The notes: generated from the letters alone by a model not told the origin. DNA of 64,000 bases from Campylobacter sp. W0018 (GCA_020135845.1 JACHTQ010000001.1:105551-169550); one strand, 5' to 3'; positions 36,686 through 49,212 are shown, counted from the first letter of the stretch. Translations and numbers: made by a program.

Positions 36686-37478
36686 AACACATTTATCTTT
36701 AATTTTGCCTTTACTTTTTATGATGTTTGCATTTGAGTTTATTTTGCTTACTAATTCGACTTTAAAATATTATGAAGAGTTAGCAAATAAGGATTATAAT
36801 ATTATAGTTGTGAGTTCTAATGAGCTTGATAAGAATGTTATTAAAACTAAAATTCCTTCTTTTTCTGGTTTGGAAATTTTGGATCCAAAAAATTTAATTG
36901 AACGTTTAAAAAATGATATTTCAGATAAAAATTTAAAAGCATTAAAAAATTCTTTACCCAAATTTTATAGCATAAAATTAAACCATTTACCTACTCAAAA
37001 TGAGCTTGATAAGATTAAAAATCAACTTTTAACCATTTCAGGTATTAGTAAAATTGAAACCTTTGCTAAAACACACGATAAGGTTTATTCTTTGCTTGTT
37101 TTGATGAAATTTGTATTTTGGTTATTTTTATTTATTATTATCGTTCTTTCTTTTGTTTTATTTTTAAAACAAATGAGAATTTGGCTTTTTGAGCACACAG
37201 AGCGCGTGGAAATCATGTGTCTTTTTGGAGCACCATTTTGGTTTAGATCTTTTATGCTTTATAAAATTGTATTTATGGATTGTTTGATCGCTTTTATTAT
37301 TTTATTGATATTTTTTACGCAAATTTATAATCTTGAAATTATACAAAATCATTTAAAAGCTGTGGATATTATATTGCCTCCAATCAATTTTGTTTTACAA
37401 CTTAGTTTGATTTTTTTAGCTACTTTATTTGTATGTTTATTGTTTGTTAATTCTGTGATGTTTAGGGTTAAAAAATGA
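36672..37478 (+). CDS. ftsX: Cell-division permease FtsX
   Basis: This membrane partner of FtsE has 268 residues: one N-terminal helix (about 8-27), an extracytoplasmic loop of about 115 residues (binding site for the hydrolase activator in other species) and three C-terminal helices (about 140-166, 195-220 and 240-262), the standard FtsX topology. Sequence conservation in this family is low, so the call relies on topology and on the overlaps with ftsE and the EnvC-like gene. Confidence 0.9.
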   Translation: MKFFRTHLSLILPLLFMMFAFEFILLTNSTLKYYEELANKDYNIIVVSSNELDKNVIKTKIPSFSGLEILDPKNLIERLKNDISDKNLKALKNSLPKFYSIKLNHLPTQNELDKIKNQLLTISGISKIETFAKTHDKVYSLLVLMKFVFWLFLFIIIVLSFVLFLKQMRIWLFEHTERVEIMCLFGAPFWFRSFMLYKIVFMDCLIAFIILLIFFTQIYNLEIIQNHLKAVDIILPPINFVLQLSLIFLATLFVCLLFVNSVMFRVKK

Positions 37479-38683
37479 TAAAAAGGATTTTTTCTATCTT
37501 TTTATTTCTTTTTTTAGCCTTTGGAATAATTTATGCAAATGCTATAAATGAGAAAGCAAAAAATTTAGAAGAAAATAAACGCATACAGCAACAACTAAAT
37601 AAAAAACTTGAAGATTTAGCAAGCGATATATTAAGTGGAGAAAAAACTTTAAAAGATTTAAGTTCGCAAATCCAAACGCTTAATTCTCAAACTGCTAAAC
37701 TTGAAGAAAGTGTAAAAGCCCAATATAAAGAGCTTAATTTGCTGACAACTCAAAATGGCGATCTTTTAAAAACTAGGGCAAATATGGAAGGAAAATTAAT
37801 CGCTTTGATGGCCAAAGATTTTGCTTATGATTTGCCTATACCACAAGGTTATGTTGAGGGTAAAGAAAGTTTTATGGCCTTTGAAATTTTGGGAAATTTA
37901 GACAAAGTTTTAAGCAGTGAGATTTTTAAACTTTCTAAAGATTATGAAGATGTTAGCAAAATGATTGATGATAAACAGACGCAGATTCAAAAAATCAATG
38001 ATAATTTAAAAGATTATAATGTGCAGATTGTTAAACTTCAAGATTTAAGAAAAAAACAAATTGATCAGATCAATAGACAAAAAACAGATCGTGCAATTTA
38101 TGTTAAAAAACTTGAGGATTTACAAGCTCAACAAGATGAATTAAGAAAAACTCTTGATCAATTAAGAATAATACAAAGAAAACAGGAAGAAAAAGAACAG
38201 GAAAAATCATCAATTAGTAATTCAAAAATTGCAAATAATAATCAAAAAATTCGCCAACTTGGTTCAAGTTATCAAGGCGGTGTAATCAAGCGCTATACGG
38301 GAAAGAAAACAATAGCACCTTTGGATTCTTTTACTGTTAAGCAAAAATTTGGAAATTATATTGATCCAGTTTATAATATTAAAATTTTCAATGAAAGTGT
38401 TGTTTTAAAAAGTAAAAAATCTGATGCTGTGGTTAAAAATGTCTTAAATGGTAAAGTGGTTTTTGCAAAAGATACGAGTATGTTAGCACGCGTTGTTATT
38501 GTGGAGCATGATGATGGAATACATACGATTTACGCACATCTTGATAAAATAGCTCCAAATATTAAAGTAGGAAAAAATATTAAAAAAGGTGCTATAGTAG
38601 GTAGAATTAAAAATGATTTAACCTTTGAAGTTACTCAAAAAAATTTTCATATCAATCCTTTGGAGCTGATCAGTTTAAATTAG
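37475..38683 (+). CDS. EnvC-like activator with degenerate LytM domain
   Basis: This periplasmic protein of 402 residues has a signal peptide (about 1-22), two long coiled coils (about 25-110 and 140-245) and a C-terminal LytM/M23 domain (about 290-400). The zinc ligands are missing: the position of HxxxD holds no histidine, and the HxH motif is replaced by LTFEVTQ, although YAHLD is kept. Loss of ligands is the hallmark of EnvC/NlpD-type activators, which switch on amidases rather than cut peptidoglycan themselves. It overlaps ftsX by 4 bases, matching the FtsEX-EnvC arrangement. The likely client is AmiA, encoded at 44174. Confidence 0.85.
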   Translation: MIKRIFSIFLFLFLAFGIIYANAINEKAKNLEENKRIQQQLNKKLEDLASDILSGEKTLKDLSSQIQTLNSQTAKLEESVKAQYKELNLLTTQNGDLLKTRANMEGKLIALMAKDFAYDLPIPQGYVEGKESFMAFEILGNLDKVLSSEIFKLSKDYEDVSKMIDDKQTQIQKINDNLKDYNVQIVKLQDLRKKQIDQINRQKTDRAIYVKKLEDLQAQQDELRKTLDQLRIIQRKQEEKEQEKSSISNSKIANNNQKIRQLGSSYQGGVIKRYTGKKTIAPLDSFTVKQKFGNYIDPVYNIKIFNESVVLKSKKSDAVVKNVLNGKVVFAKDTSMLARVVIVEHDDGIHTIYAHLDKIAPNIKVGKNIKKGAIVGRIKNDLTFEVTQKNFHINPLELISLN

Positions 38684-38705
38684 CTAATTTTAATTCACTT
38701 TAAAC

Positions 38706-38711
38706 TATAAT
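38706..38711 (+). promoter_or_regulatory. -10 box before pyrH
   Basis: TATAAT lies 22 bases upstream of the pyrH start in a 49-base gap after the EnvC-like gene. It may supply the long pyrH-rpoZ-spoT-tyrS string. Confidence 0.5.
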
Positions 38712-38723
38712 TTCATAGATTAA

Positions 38724-39452
<729 letters not shown>

Positions 39453-39464
39453 AGGAGAAAATAA

Positions 39465-39689
39465 ATGGATTGTAGAATAGAAGAGATAGCAGCAAAAGCT
39501 CTAAAGAAAATGGGAGATGATCGTTATCGCTTATCTTTAGCGGTAGCTAAAAGAGCAGAACAATTAGCTGATGGAGCTATACCTTTGGTTGATATTGATA
39601 AAAGTAAATTAAAATTTGCTGATATTGCTTTATTTGAAATAGCAGAAGATAAAATCACTTTAGAGGGTTTAGGTGAGACCGATCGATGA
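39465..39689 (+). CDS. rpoZ: RNA polymerase omega subunit
   Basis: This 74-residue protein aids assembly of RNA polymerase and mediates the ppGpp response. The conserved segment [17 protein letters not shown] lies near 19-35. An AAAGGAG site precedes it. Its last 17 bases contain the GTG start of spoT, giving coupling of two stringent-response partners. Confidence 0.95.
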   Translation: MDCRIEEIAAKALKKMGDDRYRLSLAVAKRAEQLADGAIPLVDIDKSKLKFADIALFEIAEDKITLEGLGETDR

Positions 39690-41868
39690 GGATTTGTTAT
39701 TAGAAAAACTCATTGATGATGTTAAAAATTGCAAGGATTTAACAAGAGCAAAAGAACTTCTTTTTTGCATTTGTGAAAGTGATTCTACTTTAGAAAAAGC
39801 AGTAGAATACTGCGTATTTTATCATGAAGGACAAGTGAGAAAAAGCGGTGAGCCTTATGCTATACATCCTATTTTAGTGGCTACTTTGGTTGGCTTTTTG
39901 AGTGACAATAAAGCCGCTATTTTGGCAGCTCTTTTGCATGATATTATCGAAGATACTAAATGCACGGAAGAAGAATTAAGCGAAGCCTTTGGAGATGATG
40001 TTTTAAAATTAGTTTTGGGATTAACCAAAATAATAGAAATTAGAGAAGATAATCTTATCCCCTCAAAGTCGAAAAAAAAATTAACCAAATCTGCTTTAAC
40101 ATTTAGAAATATGCTTTTAGCTAGCACCCAAGATGTGTGTGTCCTAATTGTAAAACTTTGCGATAGACTGCACAATATGCTAACCTTGGATGCCTTAAGG
40201 GAGGATAAGCAAAAAAGAATTAGTGAGGAAACTCTAGTTGTTTATGCTCCTATAGCTCACAGGCTTGGAATTTCTAGCATTAAGAATTACTTAGAAGACT
40301 TAAGTTTTAAATATTTGATGCCTGATGAATATAATATAATAGAAAATTATATTAATTCTAATGATCAGCAAATGCAATTAGGACTTAATGAATTTATTTC
40401 AAAAATAGAAATTTTATTTTTGAGCAATGGTTTCAGGCAAGAAAGTTTTAAAATTCAAAAACGCATTAAACATAGTTACTCTATTTATCTTAAAATGCAA
40501 AGAAAAGGCATAGGTATAGAAGAAGTGCTTGATTTGTTGGGCGTAAGGATTTTAGTTGAAAAAGTGAGTGATTGTTATTTGGCTTTAGGAATTTTACATA
40601 CAAATTTCAATCCTTTAATTTCTCGTTTTAAAGACTATATAGCTTTACCAAAGCAAAACGGATATCAAACAATACATACAACACTTTTTGATATAAAAAA
40701 TATTATCGAAGCCCAAATTAGAACTTTTGATATGCATGAAATTGCAGAATTTGGAATTGCTGCTCATTGGAAATATAAAGAAGATGGTAGCGTTGCTGCG
40801 CCAAATCTAGATTGGCTAACTGATATTTCAATACAAAGTGCTAATAATCCACAAAATGCGGAAGATTACAATGCTATTGAACTTTATGAATACGCCAAAG
40901 ATAGTCTTTATGTAGAAGATGTAGCCGTATATTCTCCAAAAGGAGAGATTTTTACTTTGCCTAGAGGTGCAACAGTTCTTGATTTTGCTTATGAAGTGCA
41001 TACTAAAATTGGACTTCATGCAAAAAGCGCCTATGTTAATCGGGTTAAAGTTCCTTTGCTTACAGAATTAAAAAATGGAGATATTGTCCGAGTTGTAACG
41101 AGTGAAGATAAATTTTATCGTTGTTCGTGGATTGATAGTGTTAAAACAGGAAAAGCTAAAGCTAGTATTAGAGAATTTTGTAAGCAAAAAATAAGAGAAA
41201 TTAATCTTGCAAGTGCTATTAATATGCTTAGTTTTGTTTTTGGTGTGGATAAAAATAAAATAGAAGCTTGGATAGAAAAGGAAAATTTGGGAAGACGCAT
41301 ACGAGAAGTAGCCAATGATAATACGTATTTTAAAGATATTGTCAATGGACTTAAAAAATATGCAAAAAAATCTTATTGGTTTGATAAATATGAAATTCAA
41401 GAATACAATATAGGAAATTTTTTAATCTACTCTAATCGAAAAATAGCCAATGTAGATTTTGACTATTGTTGCCATCCTAAAAGAGGTGATGCAGTAGTTG
41501 CTTTTGTAGAGGGTGGAAATGCTATTGTGCATCATAAGCTTTGTGATAGAGCAGAAAAAATGATAGAGAAAAAAAGAGATATGGTTTTTATCAAATGGGA
41601 TTCGAATATACCAAAATCTTACAAACTTCTTTTTTCTTTAGAAAATAAAAAGGGAATTTTAGCAGAGTTTTTAGCAGTTTTAGCTAAAATGCAAATTAAT
41701 TTATTGACGATCAATTTAGCAAAAGATATAAATTCAACCGTGGATTATTTTGAAATAACAATAGAAATACCAGAAAATATAAATCCAGACAGTGTTCGCG
41801 AGAGATTAAAAATTCATTGCAAAATTTTAGATTTTGTATCTTTAAATGATGCTTATAAAGAAAGTTAA
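39673..41868 (+). CDS. spoT: Bifunctional (p)ppGpp synthetase/hydrolase SpoT
   Basis: This is the sole RelA/SpoT homologue expected in Campylobacter. The 731 residues contain an HD hydrolase domain (about 35-190, with HDIIEDTKC and an intact HDxxED), a synthetase domain (about 240-355, including GVRILVEK), a TGS domain (about 415-475) and a C-terminal ACT domain (about 655-728). The start is GTG at 39673 inside rpoZ, with GAGGG 5 bases upstream; the ATG nearby is out of frame. Confidence 0.95.
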   Translation: MRPIDEDLLLEKLIDDVKNCKDLTRAKELLFCICESDSTLEKAVEYCVFYHEGQVRKSGEPYAIHPILVATLVGFLSDNKAAILAALLHDIIEDTKCTEEELSEAFGDDVLKLVLGLTKIIEIREDNLIPSKSKKKLTKSALTFRNMLLASTQDVCVLIVKLCDRLHNMLTLDALREDKQKRISEETLVVYAPIAHRLGISSIKNYLEDLSFKYLMPDEYNIIENYINSNDQQMQLGLNEFISKIEILFLSNGFRQESFKIQKRIKHSYSIYLKMQRKGIGIEEVLDLLGVRILVEKVSDCYLALGILHTNFNPLISRFKDYIALPKQNGYQTIHTTLFDIKNIIEAQIRTFDMHEIAEFGIAAHWKYKEDGSVAAPNLDWLTDISIQSANNPQNAEDYNAIELYEYAKDSLYVEDVAVYSPKGEIFTLPRGATVLDFAYEVHTKIGLHAKSAYVNRVKVPLLTELKNGDIVRVVTSEDKFYRCSWIDSVKTGKAKASIREFCKQKIREINLASAINMLSFVFGVDKNKIEAWIEKENLGRRIREVANDNTYFKDIVNGLKKYAKKSYWFDKYEIQEYNIGNFLIYSNRKIANVDFDYCCHPKRGDAVVAFVEGGNAIVHHKLCDRAEKMIEKKRDMVFIKWDSNIPKSYKLLFSLENKKGILAEFLAVLAKMQINLLTINLAKDINSTVDYFEITIEIPENINPDSVRERLKIHCKILDFVSLNDAYKES

Positions 41869-41877
41869 AGGATAAAA

Positions 41878-43086
41878 ATGAATATTAAAGATATTTTAGC
41901 TGAAATTAAAAGAGGGTGTGCAGAGATCATCGATGAAGAAAAAATAGAATCATTAATAAAAAATTATTATGAAAAGGGTGAAAATTTTTTCGTTAAAGCC
42001 GGTTTTGATCCTACAGCACCTGATTTGCATTTAGGGCATAGCGTGGTTTTAAATAAAATGGCTTTTTTGCAAAAACATGGAGCTATAGTACAATTTTTAA
42101 TCGGTGATTTTACAGGTCAAATTGGAGATCCAAGTGGTAAAAATGCTACAAGAAAAAAATTAGATAAAGAGCAGGTTTTAATCAATGCAAAAACTTATGA
42201 AAAACAAGTTTTTAAAATTTTAGATAAAGAAAAAACGCAGATTAAATTTAACTCTGTTTGGCTTAATGAACTTGGAGCTAGTGGTTTAGTAGAGCTTACT
42301 TCAACCTTTAGTGTAGCAAGAATGCTTGAACGTGATGATTTTACAAAACGCTTTAAAGAGCAAAATTCTATCAGTATTTGTGAATTTTTATATCCTTTAC
42401 TTCAAGGTTATGATAGTGTTTTCTTAAAAAGTGATATAGAAATGGGTGGAACTGATCAAAAATTTAATCTTTTAATGGGTAGACATCTTCAAAGAATTTA
42501 CAATACAAGCAAAGAACAAGCGGTAATAATGATGCCTCTTTTAGAAGGATTAGATGGTATTAATAAAATGAGCAAAAGTTTAAATAATTATATAGGTGTT
42601 ACAGAAAAACCTAATGATATGTATGCTAAAATTCTAAGCATTAGCGATGAGTTGATGTTTAGATATTATGAGCTTTTAAGCCAAAAAACTTTAAAAGAAC
42701 TTGAAGATATAAAAAATGATATAAAAAATGCTAAATTGCATCCTAAAAAAGTCAAAGAAAATTTAGCTTTGGAGATTGTTGAGCGTTTTTATACCAAAGA
42801 AGATGCAATATTTGCAAAAGAAGAATTTGATAGAATTCATAGTGCTAATGCTTTGCCAAGTGAGATTAAAGAATTTGAATTTAAAGGCGAAAGTATTTGG
42901 CTAGCTAAAGCTTTAGTATTGTGTGGATTGGAAAATTCGACCTCTGCTGCAAGAAGAAGCATAGGTGCTAATGCAGTGAGTGTAAATTCGCAAAAAATTA
43001 ATGATGAACAAATGCAATTAAATACTGGAGAATATATTTTACAAATGGGTAAAAGAAAATTTGCAAAATTAAAGGTTACAGAATGA
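41878..43086 (+). CDS. tyrS: Tyrosyl-tRNA synthetase
   Basis: This class I synthetase of 402 residues has the HIGH-type motif HLGHS near 50-54 and KMSKS near 231-235, with a C-terminal S4 tRNA-binding domain (about 345-402, ARRSIGANAVSVN). It starts 9 bases after spoT and overlaps the next gene by 4 bases. Confidence 0.97.
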   Translation: MNIKDILAEIKRGCAEIIDEEKIESLIKNYYEKGENFFVKAGFDPTAPDLHLGHSVVLNKMAFLQKHGAIVQFLIGDFTGQIGDPSGKNATRKKLDKEQVLINAKTYEKQVFKILDKEKTQIKFNSVWLNELGASGLVELTSTFSVARMLERDDFTKRFKEQNSISICEFLYPLLQGYDSVFLKSDIEMGGTDQKFNLLMGRHLQRIYNTSKEQAVIMMPLLEGLDGINKMSKSLNNYIGVTEKPNDMYAKILSISDELMFRYYELLSQKTLKELEDIKNDIKNAKLHPKKVKENLALEIVERFYTKEDAIFAKEEFDRIHSANALPSEIKEFEFKGESIWLAKALVLCGLENSTSAARRSIGANAVSVNSQKINDEQMQLNTGEYILQMGKRKFAKLKVTE

Positions 43087-44177
43087 GTTTTAAATCTCTT
43101 CAAATAGGAAAACATTTAATTAAACATCCTATTTTTCAAGGAGGAATGGGTTTAGGTATAAGTTGGGATAAATTAGCTTCAGCTGTGTCTTTAAATGGTG
43201 GACTCGGTATTATTTCATCTGTTGGAACAGGATATTATGAAAATCGTTCTTATGTGAGCAAGGAGCTTAATGCTAAACCTTATGGAAGTGAGAATTTTTA
43301 CTCAAGAAAAGGCTTGCAAGCTTTGATTGATAATGCTAGAAAAGTTTGTGGTGATGCTCCTTTGGGATGTAATATACTTTGTGCAAGTAATGATTATGCA
43401 AGGATTGCTAAAGATGCTTGCGAGGTTGGATTTAATGTTATCGTTTCAGGTGCGGGACTTCCAACAAATTTACCAGAATTTACTATGGATTTTCCAGATG
43501 TTGCTTTAGTTCCTATTGTTTCGTCAGCCAAGGCTTTAAAAATCATTTGTAAAAGATGGCAAAATCGTTACAATCGTTTGCCAGATGCTGTAGTGCTTGA
43601 AGGGCCAAAAAGTGGAGGGCATCAAGGTTTTACCTATGAACAATGTCTTAATCCAAGTTATCAATTAGAAAAATTAATCGCTCCAGTGGTTGAAGAAGCT
43701 AAAAATTGGGGTTCATTTCCAGTGATTGCAGCAGGAGGAATTTGGGATAAGAAAGATATTGAAAATGCGATCGCATTGGGTGCGAGCGGAGTGCAAATGG
43801 GAACACGTTTTATCGGTACCTTTGAGTGTGATGCTAGCGATGATTTTAAAAATGTTTTACTTTCTTGCAAAAAAGAAGATATAGAACTTATTAAATCTCC
43901 AGTTGGATATCCTGCAAGAGGTGTAAGAACTAATTTACTTGATTTAGTCGATAAAAGAATGGGACCTAAAATAAATTGTATTAGCAATTGTGTAGCGCCT
44001 TGCGGTAGAGGAAAAGAGGCTACAAAAGTTGGATATTGTATAGCTGATAGACTTTTTGATGCATGGTCTGGAAAAAAAGAAACAGGATTATTTTTTACAG
44101 GAGCAAATGGATATCGCTTGGATAAATTAATCAGTGTTAAAGAATTAATCGATAAGCTTGTTAATGGTGAAGAATGA
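43083..44177 (+). CDS. Nitronate monooxygenase/2-nitropropane dioxygenase family flavoprotein
   Basis: This is an FMN-binding TIM-barrel oxidoreductase of 364 residues. Family stretches include HPIFQGGMGLGIS (about 14-26), GPKSGGHQG near 177-185 and AAGGIWDKKDIENAIALGAS near 219. GVQMGTRFI follows, for phosphate binding. A cysteine cluster near 300-310 (NCISNCVAPCGRG) is typical of the epsilonproteobacterial branch. The physiological substrate is unknown; nitronate or enoyl-ACP chemistry are both found in the family. It overlaps both neighbours by 4 bases. Confidence 0.85.
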   Translation: MSFKSLQIGKHLIKHPIFQGGMGLGISWDKLASAVSLNGGLGIISSVGTGYYENRSYVSKELNAKPYGSENFYSRKGLQALIDNARKVCGDAPLGCNILCASNDYARIAKDACEVGFNVIVSGAGLPTNLPEFTMDFPDVALVPIVSSAKALKIICKRWQNRYNRLPDAVVLEGPKSGGHQGFTYEQCLNPSYQLEKLIAPVVEEAKNWGSFPVIAAGGIWDKKDIENAIALGASGVQMGTRFIGTFECDASDDFKNVLLSCKKEDIELIKSPVGYPARGVRTNLLDLVDKRMGPKINCISNCVAPCGRGKEATKVGYCIADRLFDAWSGKKETGLFFTGANGYRLDKLISVKELIDKLVNGEE

Positions 44178-46126
44178 TTAAATTTTTATTTTGCTTTTTT
44201 GTTTTTTTTAATTTTTGCTTTGGAGCATATGAAAAAGAGCTTGATAATTTTGATAATAATTTTATCACGTCTAAAGCCGATGCACAGATAAAATTTCATC
44301 AGCAGCTAAAAAGCCTTTATATTCAAAGTGTTATTAATGAAGATGAAAAAACTAAGATAGAACTTTTAAAAAGATTGATTATAAGCTCAAATGTTTTAAA
44401 TTTAGATGATCGATCTTACGCAGAAGAGTTAAAAGAAAGCGGAGTTAGCCAATCAAGCATTAATGCTTTAAGAAAAGCTGTTATAAAAGATAAAAAAAGA
44501 AATAATCCTCCAAACAATACTGAAATTTCTACTTTTTCACAAACTCAAAGCCAAAAAAATATTTCCAAAGAAAAAAAAGATCAAGATGTAAATAAAAAGG
44601 TAGAAAAAAAACCACAGGTTCAAAATAGTTCCTTAGATACAAAAAAAGAAAATGATAAAATTTATGTTTTAAGCTCAAACAAGATTAGTCAAAGTGTCGA
44701 GCTTAAACTAAATACAAATTTAAATGAAAAAGATGTTAAAAGTTTTGTTTTAGATGAAAAAGGCAATTTCCGCCATATCAGTGATTTTAATGGGGTTTTA
44801 GAGGGGGGAAAGAAAGAATATAAGATGGATGATTACCGAGTGGTTATCTCCCAATATAATCCAAAGACGATTCGTATTGTGATTTATGCTAAAGAAAGAA
44901 TTCCTATTGTTTTTGATTTTAATGATAAAAAATTAAAAATTTCAAAACAGTCTAGCACTGTTTTAAAAACTGCAAAAAAAGAAACAATACAAAAAGATTT
45001 GCCAAAAAAACAAGAAATTAAGTCAGTTAAAACACAAAATTCTCAAGATAAAAAACCAAAACAAGGTAGAAAAGATCCTTTGTATGTATTAGATGTTGAT
45101 AAAATTTCAAATGCAGTAATACTTAATCTAAGTGATACTTTAAGCGATGATGAAATTTCGATTTTTAGCTCCAAAGATCAAAAATTTTTCAGACAAATTG
45201 TAAGTTTTAAAGGAATTTTAGAGGGTAATCGTAAAAATTTTACCTTTGGCAAAAACAATATTACTATAACACAATATAATCCAAAAACAGTTAGAATTGT
45301 TCTTAGCTCTCTAAAAGAATTTGATATTTCTAAAAATTTAGAGAATAAAAGTTTAACTCTGGGTTTTCAAAAAGATAGTAAAAAAATATCTAATAAAAAC
45401 AATAATAACAATAAAAATATTTTAAATTCTAATTTTAAATCAAGAAAAATCATTGTTATTGATGCCGGTCATGGCGGAAAAGATAGTGGAGCTTTAGGCA
45501 ATAAACAAGGAACTCTTAAAGAAAAAAATGTCGTTTTAAGCACAGCTTTAAAACTTGGAAGCGAGCTTAAAAAAAGAGGTTATAGGATTCTTTATACTAG
45601 GAGCACTGATCAATTTATTAATTTAAGAGATAGAACTAAATTTGCTAATGATAAAAGGGCGGATTTATTTATTTCCGTTCATGCTAATGCGGCACCTAAT
45701 GCAAAAAAAGCCAAAAGTGCTGAAGGAGTAGAAACTTTCTTTTTGAGTCCTGCTAGAAGTGAAAGAAGTAAAAAAGCAGCTGAAAAAGAAAATCAAGGGG
45801 ATTTTGAAGAAATCAATTATTTTTCGAAACAAAGTATTTTAAATTTTTTAAATCGTGAAAAAATTGTAGCATCCAACAAGCTCGCTATTGATGTGCAAAA
45901 AAATATATTAACTCAAACGCGAAAAAAATACAAAATAGTTGATGGCGGAGTAAGAGAAGCTCCATTTTGGGTTCTTGTTGGAGCACAAATGCCAGCAATT
46001 TTAATTGAAATAGGATATATCACCCATCCAAGTGAAGGGCAAAGAATTGCAAGTAAAAATTTTCAAGATATTTTAGCTAAAGGAATTGCTGATGGGGTAG
46101 ATAGTTATTTCTATCACAATCGCTAA
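44174..46126 (+). CDS. amiA: N-acetylmuramoyl-L-alanine amidase AmiA
   Basis: This periplasmic zinc amidase splits peptidoglycan during daughter-cell separation. The 650 residues include a signal peptide (about 1-16) and a lysine/glutamine-rich linker. Two AMIN-like repeats follow (about 155-265 and 300-405), each ending in a QYNPKT-x-RIV motif. The C-terminal Amidase_3 domain (about 420-650) has [13 protein letters not shown], the zinc-ligand Glu in LKEKNVVLS and VHANAA. The family requires activation by EnvC-type proteins, and a candidate activator is encoded at 37475-38683. Confidence 0.94.
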   Translation: MIKFLFCFFVFFNFCFGAYEKELDNFDNNFITSKADAQIKFHQQLKSLYIQSVINEDEKTKIELLKRLIISSNVLNLDDRSYAEELKESGVSQSSINALRKAVIKDKKRNNPPNNTEISTFSQTQSQKNISKEKKDQDVNKKVEKKPQVQNSSLDTKKENDKIYVLSSNKISQSVELKLNTNLNEKDVKSFVLDEKGNFRHISDFNGVLEGGKKEYKMDDYRVVISQYNPKTIRIVIYAKERIPIVFDFNDKKLKISKQSSTVLKTAKKETIQKDLPKKQEIKSVKTQNSQDKKPKQGRKDPLYVLDVDKISNAVILNLSDTLSDDEISIFSSKDQKFFRQIVSFKGILEGNRKNFTFGKNNITITQYNPKTVRIVLSSLKEFDISKNLENKSLTLGFQKDSKKISNKNNNNNKNILNSNFKSRKIIVIDAGHGGKDSGALGNKQGTLKEKNVVLSTALKLGSELKKRGYRILYTRSTDQFINLRDRTKFANDKRADLFISVHANAAPNAKKAKSAEGVETFFLSPARSERSKKAAEKENQGDFEEINYFSKQSILNFLNREKIVASNKLAIDVQKNILTQTRKKYKIVDGGVREAPFWVLVGAQMPAILIEIGYITHPSEGQRIASKNFQDILAKGIADGVDSYFYHNR

Positions 46127-46127
46127 A

Positions 46128-47975
46128 ATGAAAAAAGCAAATATAATTTTTAAAGACAATACTCCATTTTCTCTTGATTTTGATGATTTTTATTTTAATT
46201 CACAAGATGGGATACAAGAGAGCAAGTATATTTACACTGAAGCTTTTAGCTGGAGTGATGAAGAGCAATTTGTTATTGCTGAAACAGGTTTTGGCATAGG
46301 ACTTAATTTTTTTTTAACCTTAAAAAGATTTTTGAAAGAGCAAAATCATCAAAAAAGATTATTTTATATCAGTATAGAAAAATTTTACATCGATAAAGAA
46401 ACTTTAAGAGAGATTTATCAAAAACTTGGATTTTATGAAGATTTTAAAGAGATACTTGAGCCTTTTTTAAAATTTTATCCTCCTTGTAAAGAAGGATATT
46501 ATCGATTTTATTTTAAAAATTGCTTTTTAGATCTTGTATTTGATGATATTTCTGTTTTAAAAAAACTTGATTTTAAAGCCAATGTGTGGTTTTTGGATGG
46601 TTTTTCTCCGAGTAAAAATTCTGCTATGTTTGATGATAGCGTGTTGTTTGAGGTGGCAAGATTATCAAAAAAAAGAACACAAGTTTATACTTTTTCTGCG
46701 GCCAGTTTACTTCAAAAAAATCTTCAAAAAAATGGTTTTTGTGTTCAAAAAATTAAAGGATTTAGAAAAAGAGAAATGATCCAAGCTATTTTTGAAAAAA
46801 ATCAAACAGAACAAAAAATGTTTCAAGAAGCATATTTTCAAAGAGTTTCTCAAAAAATAAAAAATAAAGAAGTAGCAATTATTGGTGCTGGTATTTGTGC
46901 AGCGGTTTTAGCATATGAGCTTTCTTTGAGAGGTTTTAAAATCAGCATTTTTGAAAAAAATACTCGTTTAGGAGAGGGTGCTAGTGGGAATGAAAGTGGA
47001 ATTTTAAGTTCTTTGATTTTAAAACCAGGTGTTGCTTTGGGTGAGTTTTCCCAACTGGCTTTAATTGAAGCCAATCGTTTTTATCGTCAAATTTTAGATT
47101 TAAAATTAGACGGAGTTATAGAAATTGCACACAATGATTTAATGCAAGAACGTTTTTTATCTCAAGAAAATAATATTTTATTTGATATTAAAGATAATCA
47201 AGCATTTTTACAAGATGGTGGCCATATTAAACCAAAAAGCCTTGTTCGAGCCTTGTTTGAAAAAAGCAAAGCTAAGATTTATTTTAATCATCAATTTAAA
47301 AATTATCAGTATGAAAATGGCGCTTTTAAACTTTTTTTTGATGAAATAAAAGATATTTATCAATCAGAAATTTTAATTTATGCCATGGGTGCTGATACTA
47401 AAGATTTTATATCCTATGATTTTATGAGTTTAAGCAAAGTTCGTGGTCAAGTTACTCATTTAGAGCCTTTTTGCGATATTCAATATCCATTTTCATCAAA
47501 AGCTTATATTTGTCCAAAAAATGAAGGAATTCAAGTTATAGGAGCGAGCTATGATCGTTTGAGTTCTGATTTTAATTCCAAAAGCGAAGATGATAAAGAA
47601 AATATTAAAAATATTCAAGAATTTTTAAAGGGGGATGAAAGATTGATTTATAAAGGATCTAAAGTGGGATTTAGGTCTTATTCTAGCGATAGATTTGCGA
47701 TTATTGGTGCGGCTTATGATGAAAAGTTTTATAAAGAGTGTTATAAAGATTTATTATGGACAAAAAATAAAGAGCAAAAATTACCTCAAAATATCCCTAA
47801 TCTTTATTTAAATTTTGCTCATGGATCTCGAGCTTTTTCTACAGCTGTATTAGCCGCACGTTATCTTTGTGCTTTGATTGAAAATGAACCTTTATGTATA
47901 CATAAGGATTTTATTTCTTGTATTCATCCTGCTAGATTTTTGATTAGAAAATTAAAAAAAGGTTTAAAAAAATAA
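46128..47975 (+). CDS. mnmC: Bifunctional tRNA wobble-uridine enzyme MnmC
   Basis: This enzyme catalyses the last steps of mnm5s2U34 modification. The 615 residues combine an N-terminal SAM-dependent methyltransferase domain (DUF752, about 1-235; [11 protein letters not shown] near 51-61 and [10 protein letters not shown] near 154-163) with a C-terminal FAD-dependent demodification domain. The FAD domain has a dinucleotide-binding motif [15 protein letters not shown] near 250. It starts one base after the amiA stop. Confidence 0.93.
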   Translation: MKKANIIFKDNTPFSLDFDDFYFNSQDGIQESKYIYTEAFSWSDEEQFVIAETGFGIGLNFFLTLKRFLKEQNHQKRLFYISIEKFYIDKETLREIYQKLGFYEDFKEILEPFLKFYPPCKEGYYRFYFKNCFLDLVFDDISVLKKLDFKANVWFLDGFSPSKNSAMFDDSVLFEVARLSKKRTQVYTFSAASLLQKNLQKNGFCVQKIKGFRKREMIQAIFEKNQTEQKMFQEAYFQRVSQKIKNKEVAIIGAGICAAVLAYELSLRGFKISIFEKNTRLGEGASGNESGILSSLILKPGVALGEFSQLALIEANRFYRQILDLKLDGVIEIAHNDLMQERFLSQENNILFDIKDNQAFLQDGGHIKPKSLVRALFEKSKAKIYFNHQFKNYQYENGAFKLFFDEIKDIYQSEILIYAMGADTKDFISYDFMSLSKVRGQVTHLEPFCDIQYPFSSKAYICPKNEGIQVIGASYDRLSSDFNSKSEDDKENIKNIQEFLKGDERLIYKGSKVGFRSYSSDRFAIIGAAYDEKFYKECYKDLLWTKNKEQKLPQNIPNLYLNFAHGSRAFSTAVLAARYLCALIENEPLCIHKDFISCIHPARFLIRKLKKGLKK

Positions 47976-48070
47976 ATATAAAAATATTTTTTTATTATTT
48001 TAATTTTATTTAATTTTAAATCGTATTGTTCTATCATTAGTATAGTTATTTTATTTTTAAGGAAATTTTC

Positions 48071-49210
48071 ATGATCGATTATAATCAAATAGAGTCTCGT
48101 TTAACGGCGCTTGAGAAGCTTCCTTCTTTAAATCCTAATTCTTCGATTCCTAAAGCTTTAGAAAAAGCTGGATTTAGCAGAAGGGATTTTATGAAATGGG
48201 CAGGAGCTATGACAGCTTTTTTGGCGCTTCCAGCGACTTTTACACCTATGGTAGCAAAGGCTGCAGAATTAGCAGATAGATTGCCTGTTATTTGGCTACA
48301 TATGGCAGAATGTACAGGTTGTAGTGAAAGTTTATTAAGAAGTGATACGCCTACAATTGATAGTTTGATATTTGATTATATTTCTTTAGAATATCATGAA
48401 ACTGTAATGGCTGCTGCAGGTTGGCAGGCAGAAGAAAATTTAGAAAATGCGATTAAAAAATATAAGGATCAATATATTTTAATGGTTGAAGGCGGTATTC
48501 CATGCGGAGATAGAGAGCATTATCTTACAATAGGGCCTCATGCAAAAACTGGATATGAGCTTAGTAAAGAAGCGAGTGAAAATGCCTATGCGATTTTAGC
48601 TATTGGAACCTGTTCTTCTTTTGGGGGAATACAAGCAGCAAGACCAAATCCAAGTAATGCCCAGCCTTTAAGCAAGATTACCCATAAAACAGTGATTAAT
48701 GTTCCAGGTTGTCCTCCAAGTGAAAAAAATATAGTAGGTAATGTTTTACAACTCTTACTTTTTAAAGAACTCCCAGCACTTGATGTTTATAATAGACCAA
48801 AATGGGCTTATGGTTTAAGAATTCACGATCTTTGTGAAAGACGTGGACATTTTGATGCAGGAGAATTTGTCCAAAATTTTGGTGATGAGGGTGCAAAAAA
48901 TGGTTATTGTCTTTATAAGGTAGGCTGCAAAGGGCCTTATACTTTTAACAATTGTTCAAGAGAGAGATTTAACCAGCATACTTCTTGGCCCATCCAATCA
49001 GGACATGGTTGTATAGGATGTTCTGAACCAAATTTTTGGGATAAAATGGGACCTTTTGAGGAACCTTTGGCGAGTCATAAATTTGATACTGTTTTTGGTT
49101 TGGGCGCTGATAATGTTTCAGATAAAATAGGTATAGGAGTATTAACACTTACAGGAGTTGCAATTGCCGCTCATGCTGTAGTTGCCTCTATGAAAAAAAA
49201 TGAGGAGTAA
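48071..49210 (+). CDS. hydA: [NiFe] hydrogenase small subunit HydA
   Basis: This is the Fe-S electron-transfer subunit of the periplasmic uptake hydrogenase. The 379 residues carry a twin-arginine signal (SRRDFMKWAGAMTAF, about 35-50, after an unusually long n-region). The cluster-ligand cysteines include CTGCSE, GTCSSFGG, PGCPPSEKN and the distal sets near residues 257-305. A C-terminal hydrophobic anchor lies near 350-372. It is first in the hydABCD operon, two bases before hydB. Confidence 0.96.
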   Translation: MIDYNQIESRLTALEKLPSLNPNSSIPKALEKAGFSRRDFMKWAGAMTAFLALPATFTPMVAKAAELADRLPVIWLHMAECTGCSESLLRSDTPTIDSLIFDYISLEYHETVMAAAGWQAEENLENAIKKYKDQYILMVEGGIPCGDREHYLTIGPHAKTGYELSKEASENAYAILAIGTCSSFGGIQAARPNPSNAQPLSKITHKTVINVPGCPPSEKNIVGNVLQLLLFKELPALDVYNRPKWAYGLRIHDLCERRGHFDAGEFVQNFGDEGAKNGYCLYKVGCKGPYTFNNCSRERFNQHTSWPIQSGHGCIGCSEPNFWDKMGPFEEPLASHKFDTVFGLGADNVSDKIGIGVLTLTGVAIAAHAVVASMKKNEE

Positions 49211-49212
49211 GA

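Noticed and set aside
37475-38683. Active M23 endopeptidase
   Set aside because: The HxxxD and HxH zinc ligands are absent, so an activator role is more likely than catalysis.
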